Shown here in pieces: positions 17,162 to 22,271 of a DNA stretch of 22,271 nucleotides. The first letter of the stretch is position 1. Every line of letters starts with the position of its first letter. This DNA is from Candidatus Nanopelagicales bacterium (GTDB lineage Bacteria > Actinomycetota > Actinomycetes > S36-B12). The DNA is taken from assembly GCA_023264215.1 (NCBI GenBank), contig JALQSY010000010.1, positions 1 through 22,271 on the forward strand, given 5' to 3'. Position numbers and translations under genes: made by a program. Under the pieces are notes generated by a model that saw nothing but the letters and a program-made list of their open reading frames with translations, was not told where the DNA came from and did no database searches.

Positions 17162-19032
17162 GCGCCCACCTCCGGCGACAGCATCTCACCCGCGGACGGC
17201 TCCTCCTGGTTGAGCGCACCGATGACGCGTTCGGCGAGCTCCGGACCGATTCCCTTGACCTGCTGCAGGTCCTGCGCCGAGGCGCGTCGAATCGCCGCGA
17301 CGGAGCCGAACTGCCGCATGAGGGCCTTGGCCCTGCTCGGCCCCAGCCCGGGGATGTCGTGCAGCGCGCTCCGGGTGATCCGCTTGCGCGTGCGCCGCTG
17401 GTAGCCGATCGCCACCCGATGGGCCTCGTCGCGCATCCGCTGCATGAGATACAGGCCCTGGCTCGAGCGCGGCAGGATGACCGGCTCCGCGCGCCCGGGC
17501 AGCCAGAGTTCCTCCAGGCGCTTGGCCAGGCCCACGACGGTGACGCCCGAGACGCCGCGGTCGTCGAGTGCCTGCTGCGCCGCTTCGACCTGGGGTTGTC
17601 CGCCGTCGACCACGAGAAGCGCCGGCGGATACGCGAACGCCCTTCGCCGGGGGCCGTCCTCATCGGTCACAGGCCGGAAGCGACGGGACACGACCTCACG
17701 CACAGCGGAGGCGTCATCGCGAGCGCCCTCCTCGGAGATGGCGAAGGTCCTGTTGTCGCGCGGGCGGGGCGCGCCGTCCTCGAACACGACCAGCGATGCC
17801 ACGACTCCCGTGCCCGCCAGGTGGGACACGTCGATCGTCTCGATGCGCAGGGGGGCCTCCGGTAGGCCGAGTGCCTGCTGGATCTCGTGGAGAGCCTGGC
17901 TGCGTGCCGTGAGGTCTCCGGAGCGACGGGCCTTGTGCATCGCGAGCCGCTGCTCCGCATTGGTCGCTGCTGTCGCCAGCAGGTCCTTCTTCGCGCCGCG
18001 TTGGGGGACCCTCACATCCACACGGGAGCCGCGTCGCCAGGCCAGCCACGCGGTCACGTCATCCTCGACGGTCGAGGGCACGAGGATGTCCGGCGGGCAC
18101 TCGCCCGCGTCGTCGATCATGTTCACCAGGAGCCGGCCGATGAGCACCCCGTCGTCGACATCCTCGACGCGCTCGACGATGTAGCTGCGCTGTCCGCGTA
18201 TCCGCCCGTCCCTGACATGGAACACCTCGAACGCCACCTCGAGGTCATCCGAGCACATCCCGACCACATCGGCGTCCACGGTCTCGTCGAACACGACCGA
18301 ATTGCGTTCCAGCGCCCGCTCGAGCGCACCGATGTCGTCCCGCAGGCGGGCCGCACGCTCATAGTCCTGTGCCGCCGAGGCCGCCATCATGTCGCGTGTC
18401 AGCCGCCGCTGGAAGTCACGTGACCTGCCGCCCATGAAGGAGCACAGGTCCTCCGCGATCGCTCGGTGCTCCTCGGGACTGATGCGACCGACGCACGGTG
18501 CGGAGCACTTGCCGATATCGGCGAGCAGGCATGGCCGACCGGACCTGTGCGCCCGATCGAAGACTCCCCGGGAGCAGGTGCGGATGGGGAAGACGCGCAG
18601 AAGGGCGTCGAGGGTGCCACGAATCGCCCAGGCATGGGCGTAGGGCCCGAAGTAGCGCGTCCCGGGACGCTTCGCACCGCGGGTCACCAGAGCACGCGGG
18701 AACTCCTCGGACATCGTCACCGCGAGATACGGGTAGGACTTGTCGTCCCGGTACCTGACGTTGAAGCGCGGATCGAACTCCTTGATCCACGCGTACTCCA
18801 ATTGGAGCGCCTCGACCTCGCTGGCGACCACGGTCCAGTCGACGGACTCCGCCGCCTCCATGAGCGAGCGCGTGCGCGGGTGCAGTCCCCGCGGATCCGC
18901 GAAGTAGGACGAGAGCCTGGACCGAAGAGACTTTGCCTTGCCGACGTAGATGACCCGATCGCTGCCGTCCCGGAAGCGATAGACCCCGGGTTGATCGGGG
19001 ACGCCGCGGGGGCGGGCGTCGCTCGCGATCAA
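17158..19032 (-). CDS. uvrC: UvrABC system protein C (excinuclease subunit UvrC)
   Basis: Makes the two incisions in nucleotide excision repair. From a TTG at 19032 the product has 624 residues. GIY-YIG nuclease domain: GVYRF at 16-20 and YVGKAKS at 29-35. Four cysteines, C153, C168, C176 and C180, match those that hold a [4Fe-4S] cluster in E. coli UvrC. Next come the UVR helix pair (AQDYERAARLRDD), the RNase-H-like domain with IDVSHLAGT and VVDGGQPQ, and two helix-hairpin-helix motifs (IPGLGPSRAKAL, VKGIGPELAERV). The start is uncertain: no ATG or GTG fits; TTG lies two bases past the Rieske stop, and a CTG overlapping that stop (19038) is the other choice. Confidence 0.93.
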   Translation of the reverse strand: MIASDARPRGVPDQPGVYRFRDGSDRVIYVGKAKSLRSRLSSYFADPRGLHPRTRSLMEAAESVDWTVVASEVEALQLEYAWIKEFDPRFNVRYRDDKSYPYLAVTMSEEFPRALVTRGAKRPGTRYFGPYAHAWAIRGTLDALLRVFPIRTCSRGVFDRAHRSGRPCLLADIGKCSAPCVGRISPEEHRAIAEDLCSFMGGRSRDFQRRLTRDMMAASAAQDYERAARLRDDIGALERALERNSVVFDETVDADVVGMCSDDLEVAFEVFHVRDGRIRGQRSYIVERVEDVDDGVLIGRLLVNMIDDAGECPPDILVPSTVEDDVTAWLAWRRGSRVDVRVPQRGAKKDLLATAATNAEQRLAMHKARRSGDLTARSQALHEIQQALGLPEAPLRIETIDVSHLAGTGVVASLVVFEDGAPRPRDNRTFAISEEGARDDASAVREVVSRRFRPVTDEDGPRRRAFAYPPALLVVDGGQPQVEAAQQALDDRGVSGVTVVGLAKRLEELWLPGRAEPVILPRSSQGLYLMQRMRDEAHRVAIGYQRRTRKRITRSALHDIPGLGPSRAKALMRQFGSVAAIRRASAQDLQQVKGIGPELAERVIGALNQEEPSAGEMLSPEVGA

Positions 19033-19034
19033 GG

Positions 19035-19520
19035 TCAGCTCAAGATGACCTGGTCGTCGACCACCGTGACGTCGACGGGTGCCAGTCCGGTCGTCGCCGG
19101 TCCGACCAGCACGGCGCCATCCTCGGCGGAGAACAGCGACCCGTGGCAGGGGCACAGGATCTCGTTGTTCGTCACCTCGCTCACGAGGCAGCCCTGGTGC
19201 GGGCACACCGCCGTGAACCCGCGGACATCCCCCTGGGCCGGCTGCGTCACGACCACCTTGGGGCCGTCGTAGACCACGCCCGACCCCACGGCGACCTGGT
19301 CGACCGGGCCGAGCACCTCTCCGGTCGGCGCCGCCTCGCTGGACTCGGGAGCAGGCGCGGCACCGCTGGACTCCGGCGCCGCCTCAGGTGACGCGGGGGC
19401 GGCTGACGTCGACGATGACGCGTCGCCGCCACCTCCTCCGCATGCGGCAATGGCTGCGGCGGCGCCGATGGCGCCTCCGGTGACGAGGACGGTGCGGCGA
19501 GCGACGGGCTTGGTGGTCAT
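19035..19520 (-). CDS. Rieske [2Fe-2S] lipoprotein, exported
   Basis: Small Rieske protein of 161 residues. The N-terminus has a twin arginine (R8 R9), a hydrophobic run and a lipobox-like IAAC with C27, followed by a Gly/Ser/Ala/Pro/Glu-rich linker to about residue 68. The Rieske domain holds CPHQGC (106-111) and CPCHGS (123-128): C106, H108, C123 and H126 are the cluster ligands, and C111 and C125 would form the stabilising disulphide of cytochrome bc1-type domains. It is therefore expected to be Tat-exported with its cluster and anchored by lipid outside the membrane. It lies nine bases after uvrA and two before the uvrC start. No partner oxidoreductase is nearby, so electron donor and acceptor are unknown. 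The ATG has no ribosome site but follows a TAGCCT box. Confidence 0.9.
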   Translation of the reverse strand: MTTKPVARRTVLVTGGAIGAAAAIAACGGGGGDASSSTSAAPASPEAAPESSGAAPAPESSEAAPTGEVLGPVDQVAVGSGVVYDGPKVVVTQPAQGDVRGFTAVCPHQGCLVSEVTNNEILCPCHGSLFSAEDGAVLVGPATTGLAPVDVTVVDDQVILS

Positions 19521-19529
19521 GGGGCAAGG

Positions 19530-19532
<3 letters not shown>
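19521..19532 (-). promoter_or_regulatory. Candidate leaderless promoter (-10 TAGCCT) for the Rieske gene
   Basis: On the minus strand TAGCCT (19532-19527) is followed by six bases and the ATG. The first three bases are also the uvrA stop codon. The geometry equals that before ctaA. With no Shine-Dalgarno present, either a leaderless start or re-initiation after uvrA is possible. Confidence 0.4.

Positions 19533-22271
<2,739 letters not shown>

Overview
The window is a piece of the chromosome of a high-GC actinobacterium. It has very strong G/C preference at third codon positions, GTG starts in roughly half of the genes, and the actinobacteria-only proteins WhiA, OpcA and an RbpA-family RNA polymerase-binding protein. 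Gene order matches the conserved actinobacterial block seen in Mycobacterium tuberculosis between sufR and uvrC: sufR, ABC transporter, ctaA, ctaB, tkt-tal-zwf-opcA-pgl, secG-tpiA-pgk-gap, whiA-yvcK-rapZ-uvrC. I cannot place it below class level. I see no mobile element, tRNA, rRNA, CRISPR array or prophage. No gene-free stretch exceeds 300 bases; the longest is about 204 bases (14163-14366).

Layout: (1) 1-400: the 5' part of a leftward SufR-like regulator cut by the window edge, with an exact match to the published mycobacterial SufR operator on its start codon, then a divergent intergenic region. (2) 401-3088, rightward: a two-component ABC exporter (ATPase, permease), then heme A synthase ctaA. 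(3) 3085-4008, leftward: ctaB (heme O synthase), convergent with ctaA. (4) 4124-10485, rightward: the pentose phosphate operon tkt-tal-zwf-opcA-pgl, in which every junction is a 4-base stop/start overlap. (5) 10482-14162, leftward: gap-pgk-tpiA-secG-rbpA family (transcribed in that order). (6) 14367-22271, leftward: uvrA (5' end outside the window), a Rieske lipoprotein, uvrC, rapZ, yvcK, whiA, closed by a strong 19-bp-arm hairpin.

Together the genes cover Fe-S and heme A supply for respiration (SufR, CtaA, CtaB), the complete oxidative entry plus the transketolase and transaldolase of the pentose phosphate pathway, the triose part of glycolysis, a protein-export subunit, a transcription accessory factor, the RapZ/YvcK/WhiA control module, and nucleotide excision repair.

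The protein content is ordinary for the phylum and I do not see an undescribed system. The points worth a second look are regulatory or architectural: the SufR operator on the start codon, mirror-image promoter-like boxes between ctaB and tkt, TAGNCT boxes 6-7 bases before starts that lack a ribosome binding site, two convergent gene pairs whose stop codons interlock in a CTAG, the whiA/gap hairpin, the Rieske lipoprotein between the two uvr genes, an altered first ABC signature in UvrA, and the divergent RbpA subtype beside secG.
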